Below are positions 9,011-18,149 of a stretch of DNA of 64,000 bases, piece after piece. This DNA is from Cyanobacteria bacterium FACHB-63 (GTDB lineage: Bacteria; Cyanobacteriota; Cyanobacteriia; Leptolyngbyales; Leptolyngbyaceae). The translations under genes and the position numbers were made by a program. The stretch is from the NCBI GenBank assembly GCA_014695255.1, contig JACJNX010000040.1:124001-188000 (forward strand). The letters run 5' to 3'. Each line of letters starts with the position of its first letter. Position 1 is the stretch's first letter. The notes under the pieces are model-generated. The model had not been told where the DNA came from and made no database searches. It saw nothing but the letters and a program-made list of their open reading frames with translations.

Positions 9011-9526
9011 CTATTTTGCGTCTTTGCAGCTAATCTCACCGAGCTTTAGGCGACGAGCTTCTTGGGCAACACGATCACACATCTGACGACTTCCAACTTG
9101 GCTTTGGAATGAATTGAACTCATCGATCGTGAGTTTCGGGTTTTGGCTAGCGAGAATGTCATAAAAGCTCTTACGAAACTCCTGACACAACCCACGAACT
9201 CGATCCCGCGCCCCTTCATTCACTTGATTGATGTTTTGGCAAACGCCGCTTGGGACATTTCCGCCTGTGACTTGTTGGAGTTGACTTTGCAGGGCTTGGC
9301 GGCGCTGTTCTAGGGCAACCGCAGAACGGACATACCGAGTGAATGCGGATTCCTGAGCCGATGCGGAAGAATCAAACACCTGGGCGATCGAGGGAGCCGA
9401 TAGATTCGGTGCCCAACCTGCCAAAACCGCGATCGAGGAGAATGCTCCTAGCACGATCGAACGTTTGATTAACCAACGAGAGAGAGAAGAGAGATCACGG
9501 TTCATCATCATAGGACAGTGTGACAT
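9011..9526 (-). CDS. Secreted DUF4168-like protein
   Basis: A 171-residue protein with a signal sequence (basic start, hydrophobic core about residues 24-40, alanine-rich cleavage region) and a helical mature part. The segments FTRYVRSAVALEQRRQAL and LTIDEFNSFQSQV resemble the DUF4168 family of exported cyanobacterial and proteobacterial proteins of unknown role. Four cysteines (in VCQNI, LCQEF, MCDRV and SCKDAK) could form disulfides in the periplasm. The ATG at 9526 lacks a clear ribosome site; ATG codons at 9511-9505 are alternatives. Confidence 0.65.
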   Translation of the reverse strand: MSHCPMMMNRDLSSLSRWLIKRSIVLGAFSSIAVLAGWAPNLSAPSIAQVFDSSASAQESAFTRYVRSAVALEQRRQALQSQLQQVTGGNVPSGVCQNINQVNEGARDRVRGLCQEFRKSFYDILASQNPKLTIDEFNSFQSQVGSRQMCDRVAQEARRLKLGEISCKDAK

Positions 9527-9712
9527 TCAGAGAACTAGCACACAAGAGAGGTACAAGGAATCTGAATTATTTTACTTGCAAGAAGTTCCAGAAAACGGGA
9601 AGAAGGTTAAAAATTTCGAGGTCTACCCTGATCTTCACTGCTTAACTTTCAGATGCGCCTGACTTGCGGTGAGGATTGAACAATAATGAATTATTGAGTT
9701 TGATGACTACTT

Positions 9713-10552
9713 ATGACGGGTCAACTTCTCAACACTGACGAAATCAGCATAGAGCTAGATATTAGCCATTTGACGATCGAGGACGATACGCTTGTAGATC
9801 ATCTCCAATCAGAAAAGCAGCAACGACTGTTGGTCGAGCCGCTCTACAGTTCTAAAACGCTACCGTCCCCATTTCTCGCCGCTGCAAATGTTGGACTGTT
9901 CTATAAGCTGAAAGGCGATCCAGTCGTGCCTGATGTCATGCTCAGTTTGGGAGTGCAGTGCGCTGAGGACTTTTCTCAAAAAGAAAATCGTTCCTATTTT
10001 GTGTGGGAGTTTGGCAAGCTGCCAGAAGTTTGCATCGAAATCGTCTCGAACCAAGAAGGAGATGAGCTTGCTTTAAGTCGCAAGTCGCAGCAGAAAGGAA
10101 AGACGACTGCTAAAAAAGATCTTTATTCTCAAATCCGCATTCCCTATTATGTGGTGTTCGACCCGCTCCGACAAATTCAGGGTGAGAACGAAATGAACGG
10201 AGCTTGGTTACGAGTTTGGTCGAATTTTGCGGGTCGATATACAGAACTGACTCCATTAGAGGGCATTACTGAGGTCGGACAGTCGGTTTGGCTAGAGGAA
10301 GTAGGACTGGGACTCACGCTCTGGGAAGGACAGTTTGGAGAAGACCTGACGCGGCTTTGGTTGCGGTGGTGCGATCGATCCGGGCAAGTCATTTCCACGG
10401 GTGCGGAACGAGCGGAGGCAGAACGGCAACGAGCAGAAGCAGAACGGCAACGAGCAGAAACCGAACGCCTCAGAGCCAATAAAGCTGAGGAAAAAGCTCA
10501 ACGATTAGCAGAACGCCTACGATCGATGGGAATTGACCCCGATGAAGTTTAG
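9713..10552 (+). CDS. Uma2 family protein (PD-(D/E)XK nuclease-like, DUF820)
   Basis: A 279-residue member of the Uma2 family, which is abundant in cyanobacteria and predicted to have a restriction-endonuclease-like fold. The core shows VVPDVMLSLG and EVCIEIVSNQEGDE (acidic residues of the presumed active site) and YYVVFDPL. After about residue 230 comes a charged coiled coil with the repeats AERQRAEAERQRAETER. A paralogue with the same layout and very similar sequence lies at 12496-13329 in the opposite orientation. The gene overlaps the convergent holA by four bases. Biological function of the family is not established. Confidence 0.85.
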   Translation: MTGQLLNTDEISIELDISHLTIEDDTLVDHLQSEKQQRLLVEPLYSSKTLPSPFLAAANVGLFYKLKGDPVVPDVMLSLGVQCAEDFSQKENRSYFVWEFGKLPEVCIEIVSNQEGDELALSRKSQQKGKTTAKKDLYSQIRIPYYVVFDPLRQIQGENEMNGAWLRVWSNFAGRYTELTPLEGITEVGQSVWLEEVGLGLTLWEGQFGEDLTRLWLRWCDRSGQVISTGAERAEAERQRAEAERQRAETERLRANKAEEKAQRLAERLRSMGIDPDEV

Positions 10553-11535
10553 CGGTTTCGGAAAATTTCACACAGTTCGATCGTTTTGGTCTGAAGCGTG
10601 ATCGTTTCATCGTGACCCCGTTTGAGGCTGAATTCTAGATTGAGCAGCAAGGGGAGAGCGCTTTGCAGTTGGGTGAGTGAGGTTGAGAAGAGTTCTTGTT
10701 TGAGATAGTAAAGCTGCTTTGGGTTGTTTAGCTCCGCAGCTTTAGCAATTTCTCGATCGTCTCGCTCTCCTGATTCCAGCATCAGCTTGATCCAGAGGCG
10801 TAACCGAAATTGTCCAACCAGTGTACTCACAATCCGCAAGGGTGGCTCATTTTGCCGCAGTAAATCGCTCACCAGTTCTAATGCTTCTGCTGTTTTTCCT
10901 TGCCGGATTGCTGTCAGCAGTTGCAGTGAACTTTGTGTACTAGCAGTGATTAACGGCGCGATCGCGCTTTCATTCAATGGCTTTTTAGATTCACCTGCAA
11001 ACACCTTGAGCTTTTCGATTTCGCTGTAAAGTTGGCGTGTATCGTTGCCGACCGCTTCGGTAATGTAATCGATCGCGCCTTGTGTGAGTTTCAGATCTAA
11101 TTCCTGTGCAACTCGCTGCACTTGTTTGCTAATAAGTTCAGTTTTCCAGGGTGGAATGAGGGCGAATTCTTCAATGGTTGCGTACTTCTGGAGCAGTTTC
11201 GTCGATTTTAGTCGTCCATCGGGTTTGGTCGAACTGGTCAATAGAAGCGTTGTCGTTTCGGGCAAGGCGATGAGGGTGCGATCGAGTTCCGTTAAGAGAT
11301 CTTCGGGGCAGCGCTGTGCCAGAGTTGTTTCTGCTAGCCATACAAGGCGATTTCCGGCACCAAATGGCGGAGTCATGGCTTGATTCAGCGCTTGAACGAT
11401 CGCATCGTTTTGATCCGCTGAGAATTTATCAAAATTAAAACTTTCCCACATTGGGTCAAGTGTCTTTTGTTTCAGGCGTTTTACGGCTTGGGAGAGCGCA
11501 AAACTATCCTCGCCCCAGTAAAAGTAAATCCCCAT
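10549..11535 (-). CDS. holA: DNA polymerase III subunit delta
   Basis: Delta subunit of the clamp loader, which opens the beta sliding clamp. 328 residues, normal for the family. Visible features are the N-terminal IYFYWGEDSFAL start typical of HolA, the ATPase-like core with NRLVWLAETTLAQ and TTLLLTSSTKPDGRLKSTKLL, and the C-terminal helical collar domain (LRQNEPPLRIVSTLVGQFRLRLWIK). It sits alone on the minus strand between two plus-strand genes, bracketed by the inverted Uma2 paralogues. Confidence 0.9.
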   Translation of the reverse strand: MGIYFYWGEDSFALSQAVKRLKQKTLDPMWESFNFDKFSADQNDAIVQALNQAMTPPFGAGNRLVWLAETTLAQRCPEDLLTELDRTLIALPETTTLLLTSSTKPDGRLKSTKLLQKYATIEEFALIPPWKTELISKQVQRVAQELDLKLTQGAIDYITEAVGNDTRQLYSEIEKLKVFAGESKKPLNESAIAPLITASTQSSLQLLTAIRQGKTAEALELVSDLLRQNEPPLRIVSTLVGQFRLRLWIKLMLESGERDDREIAKAAELNNPKQLYYLKQELFSTSLTQLQSALPLLLNLEFSLKRGHDETITLQTKTIELCEIFRNR

Positions 11536-11666
11536 ACTAAACTCCGCTTCCCGTTGCCCTAGAGTAATACCCGATCGTTAAATCTCTCGTAGTAGGATGA
11601 CACTTTACCGTTAGATTTAAGAATGGATTTCTAATTTATCGATTTACGGCACGAGGCGATCGCACA

Positions 11667-12452
11667 TTGGACGAGAATTATCAAACTTTCCTCAATCGCG
11701 TGATGCGGCTAACCCTGCCGGACACTTACAAGTCTCAGGTGCAGCACATCCAGAAGTCCCCAAAGTTCCAGCGCTCTCCGGAGGGTGTGTGGATTCCGAC
11801 TGCGTTTCCAGGCTACACGGTGATTACGCCGCCTGGATCTGAAGACGGCAAAAATCGGGGTCTCTATGAATCTCTGAAGCATTACCAGAATCGGATTGCC
11901 CAGGCGCTAGGGACTGAGATGTTTGCACCGATTCCAGCAGACAGTTTTCACGTGACGGTTGCGGATCTCATTTGGGATGGCGCATATCTTCATGCGGCAG
12001 AATCTCCGGGATTTGATGAGCGATTGCGCGATCGGGTGGCGAGTAGTTTCCGTCAGTCTCAGCCGATTAGCACCGGAGAGGCGATTCGATTCCAGGTGGT
12101 CGGATTAATGGTTATGGCAAGAGCGATCGCGGTTTGTCTAGCAACCGTGGATAGTTCAGGATACGAGCGAATTTTGAAATTCCGGCGATCGATCTATCAA
12201 AATCCAGATCTCATCGAGATTGGGATTGAGCAGCAATACTACTTTACACCACACATTACGCTGGGCTATTTTGGCAAGCTGTCACCGGATCTCGATCGCG
12301 ATCAGTTGAGCCAAACGTTTGATCAGTTACACCAAGACTGGTTAGAAAATTATCCCGATAATGAGTTTTGGATTCATCAAGCAGAGTTTCGCAAGTTTAA
12401 CAACATGGTGGAATATCTGCGAGAGCCAGATTGGGCGACGTTTCAATTTTAG
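11667..12452 (+). CDS. DUF1868 / 2H phosphoesterase-like protein
   Basis: A 261-residue protein with two His-x-Thr motifs, FHVTVADL (about residue 96) and PHITLGYFG (about residue 193). This is the signature of the 2H phosphoesterase/RNA ligase-like fold, and the overall layout fits the DUF1868 family. Enzymes of this fold act on 2',3'-cyclic or related phosphoesters, but the substrate here is unknown. The start is probably TTG at 11667 preceded by an ACGAGG site. It ends 44 bases before the end of the convergent Uma2 gene. Confidence 0.75.
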   Translation: MDENYQTFLNRVMRLTLPDTYKSQVQHIQKSPKFQRSPEGVWIPTAFPGYTVITPPGSEDGKNRGLYESLKHYQNRIAQALGTEMFAPIPADSFHVTVADLIWDGAYLHAAESPGFDERLRDRVASSFRQSQPISTGEAIRFQVVGLMVMARAIAVCLATVDSSGYERILKFRRSIYQNPDLIEIGIEQQYYFTPHITLGYFGKLSPDLDRDQLSQTFDQLHQDWLENYPDNEFWIHQAEFRKFNNMVEYLREPDWATFQF

Positions 12453-12495
12453 GGAAGAAGTGGCGGTTGTTCGGGAGTGCGATCGCCACTCTTTC

Positions 12496-13329
12496 CTATG
12501 CTTCATCGGGATCAATCCCTAGTGCCCGGAGTCTCTCAGCCAGTCGTTCGGCGCGTTGGCGTTCTGTCTCGGCACGTTGGCGTTCTGCTTCGGCTTGGCG
12601 GCGTTCGATTTCGGCGCGTTGACGCTCCATTTCTAGACCTTCGGCTCCAGTTGGAATCACTTGGCCGGAGCGATCGCACCATCGCAACCAGAGGCGCGTT
12701 ATTTCGTCTTCAAACTGCCCTTCCCAGAGAGATAGACCCAATCCAACGGCTTCGAGCCAGACGAATTGCCCCGGTTGCGAGAGTCCCTCTAGTGGAGTCA
12801 ATTCGACATAGCCGCTTTGTGCGATCTCCCACACGCGGAGTAGTGCGCCATTCATATCAGCCTGAATTTGCTGAAGTGGATCGAACACCACATAGCAACG
12901 GGCACCGATCTGAGCATAAATGTCTTTTTTCGCTGTCGTTTTCCCTTTCTGTCGAGATTTCTGGCTGAGGGTAACTTTATCCCCTTCTTGGTTAGAAACG
13001 ATTTCAATACAGACTTCTGGCACTTTACCGAACTCCCACACAAAATAGGATCGGTTTCGGCGTTGCGAAAGATCTTCAGCGCGTTGGACTCCGAGACTAA
13101 GCATCGCATCCGGTACGATTGGATCGCCCTTGAGCTTGTAGAATAATCCAACATTTGCAGCCGCTAGGAAGGGGGCAGGCAGCGCTTTGGAACTATAGAG
13201 CGGTTCCACTAATAAGCGTTGCTGTTCTTCAGATTGAAAATTGTCCACGGGGGTATCGTCCTCGATCGCCAGATGGCTGATGTCTAGCTCTGTAATGATG
13301 TCTTCGTCATTCAGCAGATCTTGAGACAT
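12496..13329 (-). CDS. Uma2 family protein, paralogue of the gene at 9713
   Basis: Same architecture as the gene at 9713-10552: a Uma2 core (IVPDAMLSLG, EVCIEIVSNQEGD, CYVVFDPL) followed by a coiled coil of ERQRAE repeats and a closing LRALGIDPDEA, against LRSMGIDPDEV in the paralogue. The ATG at 13329 has a GAGGGA site eight bases upstream; a TTG six bases earlier is in frame but less likely. The two copies face each other around holA and the DUF1868 gene, so they probably arose by inverted duplication. The presumed catalytic acidic residues are kept in both. Confidence 0.85.
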   Translation of the reverse strand: MSQDLLNDEDIITELDISHLAIEDDTPVDNFQSEEQQRLLVEPLYSSKALPAPFLAAANVGLFYKLKGDPIVPDAMLSLGVQRAEDLSQRRNRSYFVWEFGKVPEVCIEIVSNQEGDKVTLSQKSRQKGKTTAKKDIYAQIGARCYVVFDPLQQIQADMNGALLRVWEIAQSGYVELTPLEGLSQPGQFVWLEAVGLGLSLWEGQFEDEITRLWLRWCDRSGQVIPTGAEGLEMERQRAEIERRQAEAERQRAETERQRAERLAERLRALGIDPDEA

Positions 13330-13370
13330 AGACAATCCCTCAACTCGATAGGACTATTATGGCGCGATCG

Positions 13371-14873
13371 TCATTTCAACCGCTCAACCAGGTGATCGCC
13401 CACTCGCAACGCATTCGCCATCACGGTCAGCGACGGACTCACACTCGCATTTGATGGGAAGAAGCTACTATCCACCACGTAAAGATTATCGACTTCATGG
13501 GTGCGACAGTTGAGATCTAACACGGAAGTATTTGGATCTTCGCCAAATCGACAAGTACCGCATTGATGCGCCACCACTTGAATCGGCATATCACTGCGAG
13601 GATGGGCAGCGCGATTGAAGATTGAAGGTTGGGACGCTTCGACTTGTTTGAGCGTATCAATCCACCGATAGACTAAGCGATCGTGCGCCTCAACGTTGTT
13701 GGCGGTGTAGTCAATGTGCAGCTTATCTCCGACAAAGCGGATACGATTATCGGGGTTCGGTAAGTCCTCAGTTTGTAGCCACCAACCGAGCGATCGCGTT
13801 GCCAATTGGCGAATTCCAAATCCGGGCAACACTCGCGAAATCGCAGAGAGAACTGGAGGTGCTTCGGTAAAAATCACATCTTGCAAGATGCCACCTGAGT
13901 TCTGGACATGACCCATTGGATAGCGATAGTCACCATTCCCCCAGTAAAAATCATTGATCCCAACTGTGCGCTGGAATAGTCCGGAGTTCGCGTCTGCCAT
14001 CAGTTGCACCACAACTGATAGCTGTTGCTTCATGAGATTGCGCCCGACTTGATTGGAATGGTTCGCGATGCCGTTTGGGTGCTTCTCGTTTTGCGATCGC
14101 AACAATAATGCCGCAGAGTTGATCGCACCACAAGACAACACAATGATATGCCCAAGGAAGAGATACGATTGTTCACCGATCTTAGCTTGAACAGCCTTGA
14201 TCTCTGTTCCAGAAGGATTCGTATGTAAGCAAACAACCTGAGCAGAAGTCTTTAGCGTGACATTCTCGTAGTCCAGAATCGGAGTAATCCCCGTATCTTC
14301 TGCATCGGTTCTACCTTGCTGATTGATGCCCAGAGGTAAATAGGCGGGATGTAAGCCTTGCTTGGAAAGTCCATCACACACCGTTTGAACGTGTGATTCG
14401 TGCGAAACCTCAGAAAATGGATAGTCTTCGCTGTGTGTGGGTTCTGTAGGATCATCCCCTAGCTTGCCGTGAACTTGGTACAGCTTTTCAGCTTCAGTGT
14501 AGTAAGGCTCAAAGTCCGAGTATTTCACGCCCCACTCTGGAGAAATGCCGTCTTGATGCTCAACGGCTTCAAAGTCTCGATCGCGCATTCGCATCAAGAC
14601 TCCGCTATAGATTTTTGTATTGCCGCCGACACAATAGCTGGTTTGAGGATAAAACGGCTCTCCGTTGTCGTCGTACCATTGTTCTGGAGCATGAAACTGT
14701 TCTTTTTTGAATAGTTCAATGTCCTGAGCTTGAGAACTTTCTCGAATCGGAAAGAAGCCACGCTCTAGAACCAGAATCTTTTTGCCTGTAGGAGCAAGCT
14801 TACGCGCTAGAGTACCGCCTCCTGCACCTGTACCGACAATAATCACATCATAGAATTGATCATCAATAATCAT
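13371..14873 (-). CDS. GMC family FAD-dependent oxidoreductase
   Basis: A 500-residue flavoprotein of the glucose-methanol-choline oxidoreductase family. It has the N-terminal dinucleotide fold VGTGAGGGTLARKL followed by an acidic strand end (LVLERG), the YCVGGNTKIYSGVLMRM block, and the C-terminal VDSSFFPSNASVSPSLT block that carries the FAD/active-site region. The substrate (alcohol, sugar or polyol) is unknown. There is no signal peptide. It begins ten bases after the stop of cytochrome oxidase subunit III and is the last gene of that block, so it is probably cotranscribed with the oxidase. That suggests it could feed electrons to the quinone pool used by the oxidase (inference). Confidence 0.85.
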   Translation of the reverse strand: MIIDDQFYDVIIVGTGAGGGTLARKLAPTGKKILVLERGFFPIRESSQAQDIELFKKEQFHAPEQWYDDNGEPFYPQTSYCVGGNTKIYSGVLMRMRDRDFEAVEHQDGISPEWGVKYSDFEPYYTEAEKLYQVHGKLGDDPTEPTHSEDYPFSEVSHESHVQTVCDGLSKQGLHPAYLPLGINQQGRTDAEDTGITPILDYENVTLKTSAQVVCLHTNPSGTEIKAVQAKIGEQSYLFLGHIIVLSCGAINSAALLLRSQNEKHPNGIANHSNQVGRNLMKQQLSVVVQLMADANSGLFQRTVGINDFYWGNGDYRYPMGHVQNSGGILQDVIFTEAPPVLSAISRVLPGFGIRQLATRSLGWWLQTEDLPNPDNRIRFVGDKLHIDYTANNVEAHDRLVYRWIDTLKQVEASQPSIFNRAAHPRSDMPIQVVAHQCGTCRFGEDPNTSVLDLNCRTHEVDNLYVVDSSFFPSNASVSPSLTVMANALRVGDHLVERLK

Positions 14874-14883
14874 GGCGCTGCTC

Positions 14884-15492
14884 CTACTGCCAGACGTAAA
14901 TCAGAACATACAAAATAATCCAGATGACATCGACAAAGTGCCAGAACAAAGAGGTCGCTTCGACTCCAAAGTAACCACTGTCATAGTTACCAGGAATAAA
15001 CGATCGACCAATCATCACCGTTTGCAGTAGGATTCCACTCAGAACGTGCAAGCCATGAAACCCGGTTAATAGATAAAACAATCCACCGAATACGCCCGAT
15101 GTTAGTCCAAAGCTCAGTTGACTCCATTCAACAGCTTGACCATAAAGGAAGTAACCCCCCATTGCCATTGTTGCTAGCAGAAATAGTCGAAAGCCCCAAA
15201 GCTTTTTATCATGAAGGTATCGTTCCGCCACATAAATAACAAAGCTACTGGAAACAAGAACGATCGTGTTGATCAACGGTTCTCTTGTCTCTAGATGAGT
15301 AACTCCAGGCGGATACCAATCAGAATTGCTGGTTTTGAACACACTGTAGCCGACAAAGAAGCTGAGAAAAATTACGCTCTCAGACAGCAGGAACACAATA
15401 AAACCGAATTTACTGTTTTCTGCTTCCTCGTGTGCCTGCTCGGATCGAATATCAGCTTCTACAGATTGCGCGATCGAACGTTCTGTGGTCAT
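14884..15492 (-). CDS. ctaE: Haem-copper oxidase subunit III
   Basis: A 202-residue membrane subunit with five hydrophobic helices. It shows the family block LLTGFHGLHVLSGILL (conserved His residues) and the C-terminal LFWHFVDVIWIILYVLIYVW typical of CoxIII/CyoC. It overlaps the subunit I gene by four bases (ATGA), so the two are translationally coupled. With the CuA-less subunit II in this operon it belongs to an ARTO-like oxidase rather than a standard cytochrome c oxidase. Confidence 0.92.
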   Translation of the reverse strand: MTTERSIAQSVEADIRSEQAHEEAENSKFGFIVFLLSESVIFLSFFVGYSVFKTSNSDWYPPGVTHLETREPLINTIVLVSSSFVIYVAERYLHDKKLWGFRLFLLATMAMGGYFLYGQAVEWSQLSFGLTSGVFGGLFYLLTGFHGLHVLSGILLQTVMIGRSFIPGNYDSGYFGVEATSLFWHFVDVIWIILYVLIYVWQ

Positions 15493-17177
15493 GTCGTTAC
15501 TCCATCAGCGGGGACAATCTCGGACTGATTCTCGACAAGCGGTTGATTTTTGCCGTACTGATAAGGCGGTGAAATCACCACAGGAATTTTTTCAAAGTTC
15601 TCGACTGGAGGCGGCGAAGTTGTGAGCCATTCGAGACCGATCGCCCGCCAAGGATTGTTCGGTGCTTTCTCTCCCTGAATCCAAGAACTCACCACGTTCA
15701 GAATGAACGGTAGCACTGAAATTCCGAGCAGAAACCCGCCCAGGCTTGCCATCACATTCCACAGCGCAAACTCAGGATCATACGAAGACACGCGGCGCGG
15801 CATTCCCATCAGTCCCGCAAAGTGCATCGGGAAGAAACACAAGGTTGTGCCAATGAAAGTCAGCGCAAAGTGTAGCTTTCCAAGTCCTTCGTAATACATT
15901 CTCCCGGTCATTTTCGGGAACCAATGATACAAACCTGCATAGATCCCAAAGACGATCGTGCCGTAAATCACGTAATGGAAATGAGCTACGACAAAGTAAG
16001 TATTGTTGACGTGAATGTCGATCGGCACTGATCCCAACATCACCCCAGTAATGCCAGCAAACACAAAGTTTGTGATTCCAGCGAGAGCAAACAACATCGA
16101 AGTCGTCAGCCGCAGCTTTCCGCCCCAAATTGTTGCCACCCAACCAAAAACCTTAATTCCGGTTGGAACAGATACAAGCAGCGTGGTGAACATAAACAGA
16201 ATTCGCATCCATCCGGGAGTCCCACTGGCATACATATGATGCACCCACACCAAGCCGCTAATGAAGGTGATCATGAGCGATGAAGTCGCAATCACTCGAT
16301 ATCCAAACAACGGCTTTCTTGCATAAACCGGCAGCACCTCGGAGAACATCCCAAACACGGGGAGCACCATCACATACACAGCAGGATGAGAATAGAACCA
16401 GAAGAAGTGCTGATACAACACTGGATTTCCGCCTCGCTCTGGCGCAAAGAAGCTGGTTCCTAACGTTAAATCGAACAATAGCATCACGGCTCCGGCAGTC
16501 AGTGCGGGCAATCCATAAAGCTGAATGAGCTGTGCGGCTAACACTGACCAGACAAACGCGGGAGTTCTATACCAGGTCATTCCGGGTGCGCGCATTCTGA
16601 CGATCGTCGTCACAAAGTTCACGCCACCAAGAATCGAGGACACCCCAGAAATCGCAACTGCAAGAATCCATAGCACCTGACCATTAATCAGATTCCCGGT
16701 GGGATTTTGTAAGCTAACAGGTGGATAAGCCCACCATCCTGACTGTGAAGGACCACCCGGAACAAAAAAGCTCGCGATCATCAAAATCCCAACTACAGGG
16801 ATCATCCAGAACGAAACCGCATTCAGTCTGGGAAAAGCCATATCTCGCGCCCCGATCATCAAGGGTACTATATAGTTACTCAATCCCACCAATACGGGAA
16901 ACGTCCACATAAATAGCATGATCGAACCGTGCATCGTGAACAATGCGTTATAGACTGTTCGATCGACCAAATCCGCTTCGGGTGTAATCAATTCACCGCG
17001 CATGATCATCGACAGCAATCCGCCGATCAAAAAGAAGACATACGCCGTCACAATGTACTGAATCCCAATCACCTTGTGATCAGTGCTGAAGGTGAAAAAT
17101 CGCTTCCAGTTATCGGGCGCACCAGGATACGGTTGCTGGCGGGCGACCTCGATCGCTTCTACAGGAACATTCGTCAT
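15489..17177 (-). CDS. ctaD: Haem-copper oxidase subunit I
   Basis: Catalytic subunit holding a low-spin haem and the haem-CuB oxygen-reduction site; 562 residues with about 12 membrane helices. Ligands are visible: the His of FTMHGSIMLF (low-spin haem), HPAVY (CuB His plus the cross-linked Tyr), VWVHHMYASG (two CuB His) and HVNNTYFVVAHFHYVIYG (haem ligands). The proton-channel glutamate of HPEVY is replaced by Ala, and the motif reads YSHPAVY. This is the Tyr-Ser replacement known from A2-type oxidases. The D-channel aspartate region GARDMAFPRLN is retained. Operon: DUF2231-DUF2231-ctaC-ctaD-ctaE-GMC. Confidence 0.95.
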   Translation of the reverse strand: MTNVPVEAIEVARQQPYPGAPDNWKRFFTFSTDHKVIGIQYIVTAYVFFLIGGLLSMIMRGELITPEADLVDRTVYNALFTMHGSIMLFMWTFPVLVGLSNYIVPLMIGARDMAFPRLNAVSFWMIPVVGILMIASFFVPGGPSQSGWWAYPPVSLQNPTGNLINGQVLWILAVAISGVSSILGGVNFVTTIVRMRAPGMTWYRTPAFVWSVLAAQLIQLYGLPALTAGAVMLLFDLTLGTSFFAPERGGNPVLYQHFFWFYSHPAVYVMVLPVFGMFSEVLPVYARKPLFGYRVIATSSLMITFISGLVWVHHMYASGTPGWMRILFMFTTLLVSVPTGIKVFGWVATIWGGKLRLTTSMLFALAGITNFVFAGITGVMLGSVPIDIHVNNTYFVVAHFHYVIYGTIVFGIYAGLYHWFPKMTGRMYYEGLGKLHFALTFIGTTLCFFPMHFAGLMGMPRRVSSYDPEFALWNVMASLGGFLLGISVLPFILNVVSSWIQGEKAPNNPWRAIGLEWLTTSPPPVENFEKIPVVISPPYQYGKNQPLVENQSEIVPADGVTT

Positions 17178-17204
17178 CGCAATTTATCCAGTTATTTTAA
17201 TTTG

Positions 17205-18143
17205 CTAAGCAGCGGGGCTAGTCGGTTCTTGTTTGGGTGCAAAGTTTACAACCGGAGGTGGTGCAGGTTCCACCGTTTTCCAACCTCGAACTACGTTTTT
17301 CTCAGCGCTGCGGGCGTGTTCTGCGGCAGCGGGATTAAAGGCGGGAGTGGGAGATTGGCTCGCAGCAGTGGCTAACCAGCGATCGTAGTCTTCCTGAGAT
17401 TGAACGACGACATCTGCTTGATTCGAGGCAAAATAAGTTCCACTGTAGATCGAGTCTCGCAGGCGATATTTTCCAACCTGAACAGGCGTGAATTCAAAAT
17501 CGATCGTTTTGCTCGGAATCACATCTTGCTTTAACCGAAATGCAGGGACATAAAATCCGTGTAGCACGTCATCTGAGTGCAAAGTGAGATGAATGCGATG
17601 ATCAACCGGTAAATGTAGCTCGGTGCTCGTAATGTTCTGAGCCGGATAGCGAAAGATCCAAGCCCATTGTTTTGCAGTCACATCGATCGTCTCGGTTGGA
17701 AGCCCTGGCTTCACTTCATTCAAGTTGACTGCATAAGCGGCTTGCATCTCCATTGGATTGTGCAGATGCACCAATTCCATTGGACCTCGAATTGCCATTG
17801 CATCATAGATTTGATAGCTATAGGTTGCAATCCACAGCACCAACGCTAAGGGAGCCGCTGTCCAGAGAATTTCGATCGTCGTATTACCTTCAACGTGCGG
17901 TCCATCGCTAAAGTCATACTTTTCGGCACGCTGGAACAGTACCGAATACAGCACCACTAATGAGATACCCAGCAAAATGAAGGTTCCGATCCCCGTCAGA
18001 ATGCTAAACAGTTCATCATATAGCTTTGATTCAGCCGAAGCCTGCGGTGGAAACCAAGAGTACGCCTGCTTTGCCATCCAAAAACTAGCAGTCGTTAGGA
18101 ACGCAACAAAAGCGCTGATTACTAAAATCGGACGAAGTTTCAT
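17205..18143 (-). CDS. ctaC: Haem-copper oxidase subunit II lacking the CuA site (ARTO-like)
   Basis: A 312-residue subunit with a signal-like first helix, two membrane helices (about residues 48-70 and 90-110) and a periplasmic/lumenal cupredoxin domain. The conserved QWAWIFRYP tryptophan segment and DDVLHGFYVPAFRLKQDVIPS are present. The CuA ligand loop, normally CxExCGxxHxxM, reads instead YRLRDSIYSGTYFASNQADV, with no cysteine. The subunit therefore cannot bind CuA and is unlikely to take electrons from cytochrome c. This matches the alternative respiratory terminal oxidase (ARTO) of cyanobacteria, proposed to oxidise quinol. A Pro/Ala-rich tail of about 50 residues follows. Confidence 0.9.
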   Translation of the reverse strand: MKLRPILVISAFVAFLTTASFWMAKQAYSWFPPQASAESKLYDELFSILTGIGTFILLGISLVVLYSVLFQRAEKYDFSDGPHVEGNTTIEILWTAAPLALVLWIATYSYQIYDAMAIRGPMELVHLHNPMEMQAAYAVNLNEVKPGLPTETIDVTAKQWAWIFRYPAQNITSTELHLPVDHRIHLTLHSDDVLHGFYVPAFRLKQDVIPSKTIDFEFTPVQVGKYRLRDSIYSGTYFASNQADVVVQSQEDYDRWLATAASQSPTPAFNPAAAEHARSAEKNVVRGWKTVEPAPPPVVNFAPKQEPTSPAA

Positions 18144-18149
18144 GAGCTT

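Noticed and set aside
12477-12968. 163-codon plus-strand frame
   Set aside because: Antisense to the Uma2 gene at 12496, with Arg-rich low-complexity composition from the coiled-coil repeats.
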